A stretch of DNA of 64,000 bases from Yamagishiella unicocca (Eukaryota > Chlorophyta > Chlorophyceae > Chlamydomonadales > Volvocaceae). The notes beneath the pieces are model-generated. The model ran no database searches. It was not told the origin of the DNA and saw only the letters and a list, made by a program, of their open reading frames with translations. Shown here piece by piece: positions 12,901 through 24,900 of the stretch (position 1 is the first letter of the stretch; every line of letters begins with the position of its first letter). A program made the translations under genes and the position numbers. Location: contig BDSL01000016.1 of assembly GCA_003116995.1 (NCBI GenBank), positions 744,001 to 808,000 of the forward strand. The letters run 5' to 3'.

Positions 12901-15900
12901 ACCAAGCGCCTCACCCCACGGCCGGAACCGGCTGCGCCCGAGCCAGCGGCACCGGACGCACCGTCGCCACCCGAGCCCGCCGGTGGCGGCGGTGAGGGCG
13001 ATGCAGATGGCCGCCCTGGCGGGGAGACGGCCGCCACCGCCGCGGCGCCAGCCGCCGCCGCGGCGGCGTCGACCTCCGTAACGAGCGGCGCGGGTGCTGG
13101 CGGCCAGGATGCCGCGGCTGCCGCCGCTGCCGCCGTGCTCAACAAGGCCCTGGACGGTGCCGTACATAAATTGTACGGCACGCTCTCGTCCGCGATTGAC
13201 GGTCCGGAGGGCGACCTGGTGGTGATGAGTTTCGAGCGCGCGGACTCGCCCTGCGTGTGGGTGGCAGAGGGCTTCGTGGCGCCCTGCATGGCGGCGCTGC
13301 GCTCCGAGGGCGACTTCCGGCCGTACCTGTGGGTGGTTCCTGAGCCGCTGCACCCGTACGGCAGGCTGCTATCGCTGATGGGCGTGCGCGACAGGTAAGC
13401 AAGCACGGTCTGGGGGGTGTCCGATGCGCCAGGGCACCTCCCGACACTGCCTCCACCTGCCGAAGCTCCTCGACTTCACCGCCAAGCCACTCACAAGGCG
13501 CGGTGGGAGACAGCAGAAACAAACAAGCAAACACCTTCGATTGCCTAATAACACATGAAACCCCACCGCACCCGCCCACAACCCGCGGAACAACCTCCAC
13601 ACCACCACAACCACCACAACCACCGCTGCCACCACCACCACCACCACAACCACTGCCGCCACCACCACCGTCACCACCGCCGCCACCGCCGCCCATCAGG
13701 TTCACCGCGCAGCACTACATCGCCGGCTTGGCCTCCATCGCCGCCGCCTCCTCCGGCTGCCCCCTGGACGACGACACGCTGGCCCTGGCGCTGCAGCTGG
13801 CGGACTGCGCGGCGGACGCGATAGCGGCGTACGGCAGGCTGGCGGGCGTCTTCTTCGTGCCCGACGCTACCGCCGTCATGGCGCCCGCACCCGAGCTGTT
13901 CTTCAACGACGCCGAGTGGCTGGACGCGCGCGACGTGCATATGGCGCATGGAGCGCTGCCGCAGGCGACGGCGGAGGCTCTGGGAGTGCGCAGCCTACGG
14001 TAGGGCCGTCCACTGCGGAACGCGTTTGTTTGAATGGCCGCTGCTAATGCGTTTATTTGAAGGGCGTGTGCATGGTTATTGGTGAGCGCCATAGGCATTC
14101 TGCGTCATGGGGAGCTGCATTGAGCGTGGGGCTGGGTCGAGGTTGTGGCAGCGACAGTTAGGGAACAGCAAGCGAACCCTCGCCAACCCCAAGCTGCTTG
14201 TTATTGCCCCTCCCACCCGGGGCAGCTCTGCCACAGCTGTCGGCCCTCACCCCCTGCCGCTCTGCGACCGCTGATGCCCCCCAATCCCCGCCCCTCCGCC
14301 CTATTCCGCCGCTCCGCAGCTATGCGCACGAGGTGGAGGCCCAGCTGACGGCCACACTGCCCTGCCCCTCGCCTGCGGAGCTGCGGGAGAGGCTGGGGCT
14401 GCTTGCGCAGGTGCGGCAAGGCAGGGGTCCAGGGAGGGCGCGCGGGTGCCCAGAGACTGCCGACCCATGGGCTTGTTGGGATGCGGGCGTCACGCTTAAG
14501 AGGGGTGGCTGGACCAGGCACGGAGACGACGATACAGCTAGTGAGGGCACCGCACCCGCAACACCCTCACGAATGCAAGTACGGATCTCAGTCTGACTTG
14601 CCGCCTCGTTTTGTTCTCTGTGCTCTTCAGGAAGAGCCCGCCGCAGCTGGCGCTGCTGACGCGGACGCAGCGGGCGTGGCCGCAGTCGCCACGTTCCTGT
14701 TCGAGCTGTTGGAGGTGGCGGACGCACTCGGGCTGCGGGGACTGCGGCTGGTGCTGGATGCCCGGCAGCACCCAGCGCAGTCGCTGCTGCAGCCCGCACT
14801 GGCGGCTTTCCAGGGTAGGGGCTGCGAGGAGCGGCCGGGGAGGGGAAGGATGGGACCTACGCTGCATGTACGACGTCTCTGGCGCTCTGCTGCCTGCCAA
14901 TGTTTGCCCAAGTCGGCGCGTATGAGACTTTGGAGGCGAGCTGCTGCTGTCACGCTGCTGGCACGTGCCTACGGAAAAAGTACTCAAAAGCTCTCCAACT
15001 GCCATCCCTCTGCGCCATCCCTCCGCGCCATCCCTCTGCGCCATCCCTCAGCATCATCCCTCTGCGCCATCCCTCCGCGCCATCCCTCTGCTCCATCCCC
15101 TTTCGCCATCCCTCTGCGCCATCCCTCTGCGCCATCCCGACCTGCCTACCTACTTGCTTCTCTTGGTCCGCACGTAGGCCCCGCGCTGTGTGCCGTACTG
15201 CCTGACGTGGCGCTCTCCGCCGAGGAGCTGGCGTCGCTGCTGTGCTCCAGGGCGCAGCCGCCGTCGGTGCGCGGCCGCACCACCGCCTACTCGGTGGGGC
15301 TGCAGACGGCATTCATGGTTTCGGAGCTGCTGCAGGTACGGCACCGCGCCTGTGCACGGTCAGCCCTGGCGCGAAAAAAGGCGGTTCCTATCTACGTCTC
15401 CGCGCCACTTACCAGTCCTTATCTGTTCCCGAAACACACCTTCCCACATTCATATCCCTGCGTCCTGGTTTGTACCAATATTGGTGTCACCGGATGACTC
15501 ACAACCCATCCCCCAACGACACCGCAACGACCTCGCAACGACAGGTGGTGTCCGGCACGTCGACGTACATGTTCGACCCCAGCGGAGCCTATCTGGGCAG
15601 CGGCGGCGGCGGCGGGGCCGCGAGCGGAGGCGGCACGCGCAACCGTCCCGCCAGCGGCCTCACCCCCCGCGCCAAGCAGTACGTGCACGTTTCCTCGGAC
15701 CTGCTGTCCACCTTTGCCGACCAGTTCGCGGTGTGGGACTTTGCCGACGGGTACGACATCCGCGGCCACGTCGGCGCCACGCTGCTGCGCCTGCCCCTGC
15801 GGCGCGCAGCGCCGCTATCGGCTGCGGGGGCGGCGGCCTTGAGCAGAGCCCGCGGACCCGCCACGGCCTCCAGCCGCGGGCTCTGCGGCGGCGGCCTGGC

Positions 15901-18900
15901 GGCCGCGACGTTCGAATCGGTGGAGCGGGCTCTCCGAGTCTTCGCCTCGAACGGCCCTCGCAGCCTCCTGTTCCTGCAGTCCCTGATCGGGATAGAGGTT
16001 TCGCTGCTGCGCCCGGCGCCGCAGGCGCCGGCGCCGCAGGCGGGCCCGAAGCGGGAGCTGCTGCTGCAAGCCAGCTTGGTGGCCCTCGACATGGACCGTC
16101 CAAGGCCCGACTACGGCGCCGCGGCCGCAGCGGCGCGGCAGCGCTCCGTGGGCCCTACGGCACTTGGCAAGGCGCTGGCGCAGGCCTTCGGCCGTGGCCT
16201 GGGCCGCGGAGGCAGCCCCGACAACCCCAAGCAGTACCTCGCCCCGCTGGCAAGTGCCGCCCGCCGCCGCTTGTTGCATCTTGCATGAGCGGAGCGGCTT
16301 ACTTCCCGCTGACGTAGCCGGGTCGTGGACGGTAGTGTTATGGCACATGCTGCGTCCCGCCTTTCGGTGCTGGCTCTTGCTGCTGCTGCTGTTGCTGCGC
16401 GCCTGCTGCTGCTGCCGCTGCTGCTTTCACGTCCCTTACGACTCCTCAAATTCCTGACTTCTGCACTCCGCTGCGAACCTGGGACCGGTGCAGGAGCTCC
16501 ATGTGATGGCACACAACGCACTGCTGCTGCCGGCAGTGCCGGAGGCTGAGACGGCTGGCGGCGCCAGCGGCGCCAGCAGCGCCAGCACCAATCCCGGCGA
16601 CGCCAGCGGCAACCACAACCGCAGTGGCGTCGTCGTCGGCGGCGGCGGCAGCGGAGTGGGGCTTGTGGCTGGCAGCCAGACCCTGGGCAGCACCGTGTAC
16701 CGGGAGCGGTGGCTGCTGTCGTCCTGTCACGACGTGGAGGGGGTCCCGCTGCCGCAGGCGACGGCGGCAGGCGGCGGCAGGCCGGAGCTGGTGGCGGCGG
16801 TGGCGGTCTGCATTGCCCGCGACGAGGAGCGGAACTTGTTCCCAGTCAGCGGACTGTACGCCCCGGTGTTCCTCCCACCGCCGCCAGCGCCACCGGCGCC
16901 GCCGTCGCCGCGAAGGGCACCGGCGCCGCCGTCCGCAGCAGGCCAGGGCGCGGCCGCCGCCGGCGGCGGCGGCGGCGGCTCGGCGCTGGGCCGGATGCCC
17001 TTCCTCGTCGCTGGCCACTTCTATCTCTCCCGCCGCAACGGAAAACACATCGTGTCACCCTTCGCGCGCGCCGCCGACTCCTCAACGCCCGGCGGCTCCT
17101 CCAGCAGCGGCGGCGGCGGCGGGCACGACTCGTCCGCGTGGGTGCCGCCGCTGCTGCAGCACCGCTGCGACCACAACCGCCGCGTTCTGGACCTCGCCTC
17201 CACCGCCTGGCAGCACCTGGCGCTTTACTTCTGCTCCCAAGACCAGTACAACGGCCCGCGGGAGAGGCTGTACGACGTCTTTCCCGACATGGCGGCGGCC
17301 GCCGCCACAGCCACCGGCGGCGGCGCCGGCGCCGCCGCCGACGAGGCGGCGCTGTACTGCGTCCGTCAGATGTACGCCGCCGCCGCGCGACTGCCGCTGT
17401 GGCGACTGCGCACCGCCCGCTTCGTACACCTGCCGGAGGGCTGCTTCCTGCAACCCACCACGGAAGGGCTGGGCCCGGCGGCGATGGGCTTCATGGCGCG
17501 CCAACTGCCGCTGTTCGACGTCCCATGGGTCACCAAGCTCAACCTGGAGGCCGCCGACGTGCACGGCCTGCGCACCGTCAGCCCGGCGGTCGTTCGACCG
17601 CTGCTGAAGAACCTGGGCCGCCGCCAGGGCGCCGGCTTGGGTGCCCCCCCGGGCAGCGGCACCGGCAAGCTGGTGTGGCCGGGCCTCACCGTCCTGGAAG
17701 CCACGGAGCTACTGGTCTTCTGCTCTGCGGACCTGCCCGCGGACCAGCAGCCTGCCGGCGGCGGCGGTGGCGGCGGTGGCGGCGGTAGCGTACGCGGGGC
17801 AGCGGCGGCCGCGGCGACGGCGGCGGGGCCGCGGGGGCCCTCACAGGACGTTGGGGGCCAGCAGCAAGGGGGCCCGGCTGGAGCGGCCGGAGGGGGTGGT
17901 GGCGGCGGTGGCGGTGTAGCTTTGCCGGGGGGCCGAGGAGGCTTGCTGGACGAGTTCACGTCGCAGGTGGGTGGTGGTGCGAGGTGGCTTCAGGACGGGC
18001 CGTGCTGGGTGGGGGATTTGGCTGGGTGGTAAGAGTGATTTGCTTAACGCTTCAAGACGGGGGACGGGTCCGGGAGATGCTTTGTAAGGGCGCTGCCAGG
18101 CGAACGCGCAGAGTCGGGAATACCGTTATATACATTTTGGCCCCGCCTTTGCTGAGACCGCCGGTAGCCTAGCGCTCCCTTGGCTTTCCCCGGAAGGTTT
18201 CCTCTCTCAACCCACCTTTTCCCGCCACCCTCTCTCTTTGCTCCTCCCCGCAGATGCGTACGGTCGTGGGTGACCTGGTGGGGCCTGCGCTGTACGACCA
18301 GCTGCGTCAGCAGGTGTGTAGTGACGTGGCACCCGAGCCGGCCCCCGCCCTCCCGGGCTGACGATGTGTCCGACGGTTCTGGGCCTGACCGCCCACGCGG
18401 ACTGATCAAAAACCCAACTCAATCCCCCGCTCGGCCCGCCCAATTCACCCGCCTGCTGCGCAGGCCATGGGCATGCTCTCCGGAGGCTCCGGAACCGCCG
18501 ACCAGCCGACCCAGCAGCAGCAACAGCAGCAACAGCAGCAACAGGCCGTGGCGCGGTACCACCTCGCCCGCCTGATGGACTGCCGCGGACTGCCGGTGCC
18601 CACTGCAGCAGGTGAGTACGACAGTCGTACCGACCGTCGTACGGAACCATGGGATTGTGGCGGGAACGACGATGGGAACGACTCGTGCGCCCCAGAGGCA
18701 AACCCCCGATGCTGGGGGCGAGGGATCCTGCTGCGCACCCACCATCCACCCTGGCCACCTCCGTCGCCCATCTCACCCCGCTGGGGCCCCCCTCCCGTAC
18801 CAGCTACACTTCCCATGTCGAGTACCCGGTTATTTTCTGTACCCCCCCTCCCGCAGGCAGCATCGAGGCCCTGGGCTCCTGCCAGCTGCTGGCCGCGCCG

Positions 18901-21900
18901 CCGCTGCCCGCGGTGTCTAGCCCCGCCAGCCTGCTGCCGCCGCAGTGTGCCGCGGAGTTCGCGCACCCGGACTGCGTGGCCCGGATGGGGGAGTACTTCA
19001 AGGTAGGGGCCGGGGGCACGGATGGGGGAGTATTTCCAATGTGAGGGACCAGGGTAGGGTAGAGGGAGGGGTGGGGTGGGTTGCGCGAAGCCATGCAGGG
19101 TACGTGGCTTGCGAAGGGGGAAGATGCCTGCTTGGCTCTACAGCAGGTGGCCGGCAGCCGTTCCGTCAGAAGGCTGGTTTGCGGCAAGAAGCACATTCAC
19201 ACACACAGACATCTCTGCCCGGTTGGTTGGTTGATTATATCTTGGAGTTTCGAGGCTTCGCGGTGAAGTAACACACCAACGCCCACTTCCGAGCACTTTC
19301 ACCACCAGCGACGCACCGCTTCCCGTTCAATAATCGCGCAACCTCCCTGCATTCTCCCACCTTCCAACCCTCCACCTCACAGGATTCGCAGTACCGCGCC
19401 TCCCTGGAGGTACGACTATACACCTTGGACGACCTGGCTCGTCATCTCCGTACGGCGCTGCCGCCCGGCTGGGACCACCCCATGGCAGCCCCACCCACAT
19501 CGCAACAGCAGCGATCTGCATCTGCACCTTCGGCACCCTTCGAGGGCCCTATGGCGCGCTCGGCTGGGCCTGGACCCACGGGTCTGGGCCGGTCGTGGGA
19601 TGGTGGCGTCGGCGCGCAGAGCGACGGCCCCAGCGGGCTGTGGTTGTGGCAGCTGTGGGCGCTGGTGAACGGCCTTATGGACACGGCGAGGGAGTGGCAG
19701 GTGTGTCTGCGGACGATAGGGTGCTTTGAGCGTGGATGAATGTGGCAGACGAGGGTTGGAAGCCGCTGTGGGAGAAGAGGCGCCGCGGATGACAGGACAA
19801 GGCAGGAGCTGGGCAGCGGAGAAGCCCTTTCTGGTGAAAGCACCACGTGCCGTGCCTGGATGTGTGCTTTTTTGCCTCCCGCCGCCCCCGGCAACGTGCT
19901 GACGTGCAGCTGTCGTACCGCTCCGGAACCACCCCACTCGCAGGTCGGCCCCAACGAGCCGCGCCTGGACTCGCTGGACCACTGGCCGCTACTGCCGGCG
20001 CTGGGACCTGGCGCTGGGGCGGGAGTGCTGCTGCCCGTCCGCCACGGCCGCCTGATGATATGCCTGCCGCCCAGCCGCATCGCCAAGGATGCCAAAGCTG
20101 ACGGCGCCGCGACGGCGACTCAGCCAGATGACGGCCCAGCGGCCGCATCCGGGCCCGTGCCAATGCTCCTCGAATTGGTATGTCCTTTTTACCGTTACGC
20201 AACGGACGATGCGCTCCGTTTTAGTAGCACCGCAGACTGCTGTCGCAATCCCTCGCATCCACCCGATCATCACCGCGCCATCCCACGCACGTATCCATCA
20301 CCCCCCCCACAGGCGCCTTCCCTCCCGGCCCCCTGGGACTGGCTAGCCCCAGCCCTTCACAACATCGGCTGCCCGCTGCTCGACCCACGGTTTCGGAGCA
20401 TCGCTGGTCGCCACTGCACCCCGCACACGGAGGGCCTCCCGGCGCGGACCCTGGCGGAGGCGGCGTTGCTCGCGGGCGCGTCACCGACCCGCGGGTCAGG
20501 CGCCGCCATCGCGGCGGCCGGAGCCGCCGTCACCGCCCTGGTGGAGAAGATGCGGTTGTGCGACGCCGCGAGTGGCGGGTCGCTGCCGGAGCGCTGTACG
20601 GCAGTGTGGGACGAGCGCACCCGCGCGGCGGTGCTGGGGCTGCTGGCGGAGACTACACCCACGTGGGTCCGGGGTCCGGGATGCCGTACAGCTTCCGTAC
20701 CGTTTGTTGACTCTACCACCACGCGGCCCAGCGCGTGGTTCATGTGTATACCAATGGGGTGTGGTTGGGTTTGGTGTGTGTCGGTCGTACGGCCACCAAC
20801 CACCGCAGCAAAGGCCGCACGACGATCCCACACTCCCCGAGCCGCCTCTGATCTTCCGTCGCCCGTTCCTGCCCCGCCATCTCGTTTCCTGGCCGCGCAG
20901 TAGCATCGACCCCGCCGACATCATCTTCCTCCGCCGCCTGCCCATCTACCCGACCCACGCTGCCTCCTACACGGCCCTCGAGGAGGGAACGCAGGCGGCG
21001 CCGGCGACGCCGGCGGCAGGGCAGCCCGGCAGTGACCGGAGACCAGCAGCAGCGGCAGCGGCAGCGGCAGCTGCAGCGGCAGCAGCAGCAGCGGTGGCGG
21101 ACCCAGCTGCGGCTACCGCAGCTAAGATGGCGCCGATGGTCTGTCCGGCCGACCTCTTGGATCTGGTACCCGGTAGGTACGGGTTTTCGGGGCAGGACCA
21201 GGTACGTGTGTGTTCAGCTAGCTGGTTTGCTCGCTGGTGCGTGCGGCTTGCCTTGCTTCCCCCCCCCTCCCCCACTCATCCCCTTCCCAACCCCCCAACC
21301 CGCAACCCTCCCCCTCCACACTCTCCGCCCCTAGGCCTGGCGTCCTCGCTGCCCTCCTCCGTGCCCCGGCGGCTGCTGCTGCCGCAGCCCGGCGCCTCCC
21401 GCCTGTACACGGTGCTGGGGGTGGCCACCCTGACGGCCCCCGGCTTCCTGGCGGCCGTGGCGCTGCCGCACCTGGGGCTGCTGCCGGAGGAGACCAAGAT
21501 GCAGCTGCTCACGCACATTCAGGTGGGTGATTCCGTGTGTGGGGCGACAGTGGGAGAGGCAGTGTGCACTCACTCCATGGTACGGTATGATTGCACAACT
21601 ACAGGTGTATGTGCGCGTCCTCGACGCTTCCATACCGCGCCGCCCTCACCACCCCACACCAACCCCACACCCCCACACTCCATCAGGCCAACTGGCCCCG
21701 TCTCCGCTCCGACGAGTCCCTGGTCGCCGCGCTGCGAGACGCGCCCTTCGTCACCACCGCCGACGGCTCCCTCAAGCGCCCCACCGAGCTGTACGACCCG
21801 GACCACGCGCTCTTCGCCGCCGCCTTCCTGGGCTGCCCCGTCTTCCCGCGCGACCAGTTCGCCTACCCCACATGGCTGCAGCTGCTGCGCGACGCCGGCA

Positions 21901-24900
21901 TGCAGCACAAGGTGACGGCGCCGTCGTTCCTGGCGGCGGCTGAGGCCGTGGCGACCCGCGGGTCGGCGCTGCACATGAACCTGCCGTCCGAGGGCCTGCC
22001 GGAGGAGGGCGCCAATCTGGAAGGTACGGTGCCGTACGCGCGCTCGGGTTGGCCTCCTGTTGGCGTGGGGCGTGCTGCGTGTGGGAGTACGGCAGGTACG
22101 GAATGTGAAGCTGGCGGCGGTGGAGAGGTTGCGCCTTTCCATGCGTGCTGCTGCAGGCGTGGCTGGGGCACGGGTGTGCACTCCAACCGCTCCTCCTGGC
22201 CCCCCCCACACCTGCTGCATCGGCCTGTCGGAAAAGGCCCCTTTTTGTACCGCGCCACACACCGGACCGCAGACCCCTTCCTGGCCGGTGGCGGCAGCGA
22301 CATACCCGCGGCAGTGGCGGGCGCCCGCCAGCGGGTCGTGGCCGCCGCGGAGCTGCTGGTGGCGTACCTGACGGGCGCGCAGGGGCACACGCTGGCAGGC
22401 GGCAGGGAGTGGTGGGGGTCGCTGGCAAAGGTGGCCTTCGTGCCCGCCACGCTGGGTCTCCCGGGCAGCAGGCGGGTGCGGCAGCTGCTGACCAGGTGAG
22501 CTAGGACGGGGGTTGTTGTGGACAGGCCGGGGGCGGCCTGGGAGGCGGATTCCGGCGGGAGGAGGGAAGGGGAAGGAGAGTTTCAACCGTGTCCAACACC
22601 GACTCCAACTGTTCGAACCGCTACAACCGCCTCGTCCTCACTCGCGACAGGTACTCGGACGCCGCCATCTCCTCCGACTGGCCGCTGATCTGGTCGGTGC
22701 TGCCGGTGGTGGCGGCGGAGCAGCAGCCCTCGTCCGCGCTGGGCCAGGGGCAGCTGAGGCTCAAGTCACCGCCGCCCCTGGCGGCAGTGGTGGCGCACCT
22801 GCGCAGGGTGAGAGGGGGCGCGGGTGGGGTGGAGAGAGGAAGAGGGGGTATAGGGATTTTGCTTTGGCGGATGGTGACGGGCGGACGTCATCTTCACCTT
22901 CCTCCAGCTTACACGGACAGTCTCATAAGATAACCGAATGGCGACTAAAGCCGGCCCTCTGCCCAGCATGGGAGTACTTCATCCGTAGCTCTAATTGTAA
23001 TGGTTGCTTATCCCAGGTGCTAGTGAGAGGGCTGGGCGGGGTTAGGATGGTAGAAGGGAACAGCTGGATCATGTTTACAGTTAGTCATCATCTGTCTGAA
23101 TATCCGAACACATAAATTTTCTTACTACAATTGTCGCGCTCTAATGGTCGCGCCCTACATGGCTGGCTTCTTCGCTGTGGCTAGGTGGGCGCCGACGGCG
23201 GCGAGGAGGCTCTGGGCGGCTGGCCCGCTTCCTCCGGCAGCGTGGAGGACGCCTTCAAGACAGTGCTACAGTACCTGGATCGCGAGGGCATGTCCGGGCA
23301 GAAGGTACGGGGGTAGCAGGGCTTTGGTACGGGGTAAGGAAGGGGCCAGGGCGAGTGCCAGTAATGTGGATTTATTTGAGTGCTCGCGAGGCTGCTGCTG
23401 CCTAGTCCTCAGTACCTCCCGAGGCGTTGTGCTGCGCTGTGCTATATTGTGCCCACACGGTAACGCCTCCCCCTCCCTCTTCACTCCACCCCACGTGCCG
23501 ACCCACGGGCTTCCGCTAATACCCCCGCGCTGCTGCCCTCAACCCCGCTCGCCCTCGTTCACCCCCGCTCAACCACGCTCAACCCCTCTCGTCCCCGTTC
23601 ACCCCCGTTCAACCCCGCTCAACCCCGCTCACCCCCGCTCAACCCGGCCCACCCCGCCTGTTCTAAACGTTTTTTTCTGGCATCCACGGGTGTTCCTCGG
23701 AACCCCCACAACAGGGGGCACAGCTGCGGGACGTAGCCTTCGTACCCGTGGCCCGGGGCACCCTTCTGGCGCCTCCGCGGCGCCTGTACGTACGACTCAA
23801 GGTACGGCACACTCCCGCTGTCTCCCGCCTGCTGCGCTGAGTGTCAACCGCAGGTGTCACATACCCTTGCCGTACATCACCGCCGCCTCCCACCGCCCCG
23901 CCCCCAGGAGGACTTTGCGCCCTTCGCGTTCGAGGTGCCGCCCTCCCTGGCGTCCTTCACGCCGCTCCTCAAGAGCCTTGGAGCGCAGGATGAGCCCCGG
24001 GCGCAGGTGGGTGCGGCCCGCAGCCACCACCACCGGCTGCCGCACCCCCCCCGGCGGAATTCCCTCCACCCGCCTCCCTTCCCTCGCTAGACTAGGCCGC
24101 CGTCCAGTCCCTTCCCGCGCTTGACTAGGGCACCGTCCAGTCCCTTCCTGCCCCTTACCGTCACCCGCATCCTCTCGCTGCAGCGCCATCCTACCGGCGC
24201 CTAACACCTGGCCGGCCTTGAGCCACATGGAAACCACTTGTTACACCTGCTGCCTCTCTCCTCGTCCCCCGTTTCGTCGTTCGCTGTGCCGTTGCCCTCG
24301 TCCTGTGCTCGCAGGACCTGATGGAGTCGCTTCGCTCCCTGGCGGCGGCCTCTGGCGGCTTGCCGCTGAGCCCCAACCAGCGGACCGCGGTGCTGCGGCT
24401 GCTGGGGCACGTGGTGACACCGGGGGGTTCCGGAGCGGGTGCGGGGTCGGGGCTGGGCGGCAGCGCTGCCGACCTGTCGTACCTCAACACCGCGAGGAAG
24501 GAGCGGCGGCTGCTGGTGCTGTCGGCAGACGGCAGGTGGGGCCTTGTAGCCGCGTGGGTAATGCTGCCTTCGTAATGTTACCGACCGTCAGCACGGCTAT
24601 GCCTTTTTGCCATCCACATAAGCACTACCCCGACATGCGATATCGGTTGCGACTTCTCCTTATGGACGGGCCTGCGGGCAACACTCACATCCCGCGACCC
24701 TACCTGCCGCCGTCCTCCTGGTCCCAGGCTGGTCCCCGCCCATACCGCCGTGAGTGTGGGCGAGGGCGGCGGCGGTGGTGGGGGCGGCGGCGCGGGGCGG
24801 CTGCTGGGCCGCCTGGACCCCCGCGCCCTCACCTTGGCGCACCCCTCCCTGCCCGAGGCCGCCACCAAGTGGCTGGGCTGCCCGCGATTGGCTGACGTGG

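Noticed and set aside
13505..13700. Pro/Thr or His-rich coding from the (CAC)n stretch
   Set aside because: It lies between a GTAAGC donor at 13396 and an acceptor just before RFTAQHYIAG (about 13700), so it is read as intron.
14965..15312. MAQRDGAEGWR-type repeat protein on the minus strand
   Set aside because: It is the reverse translation of the 13-bp intronic minisatellite.
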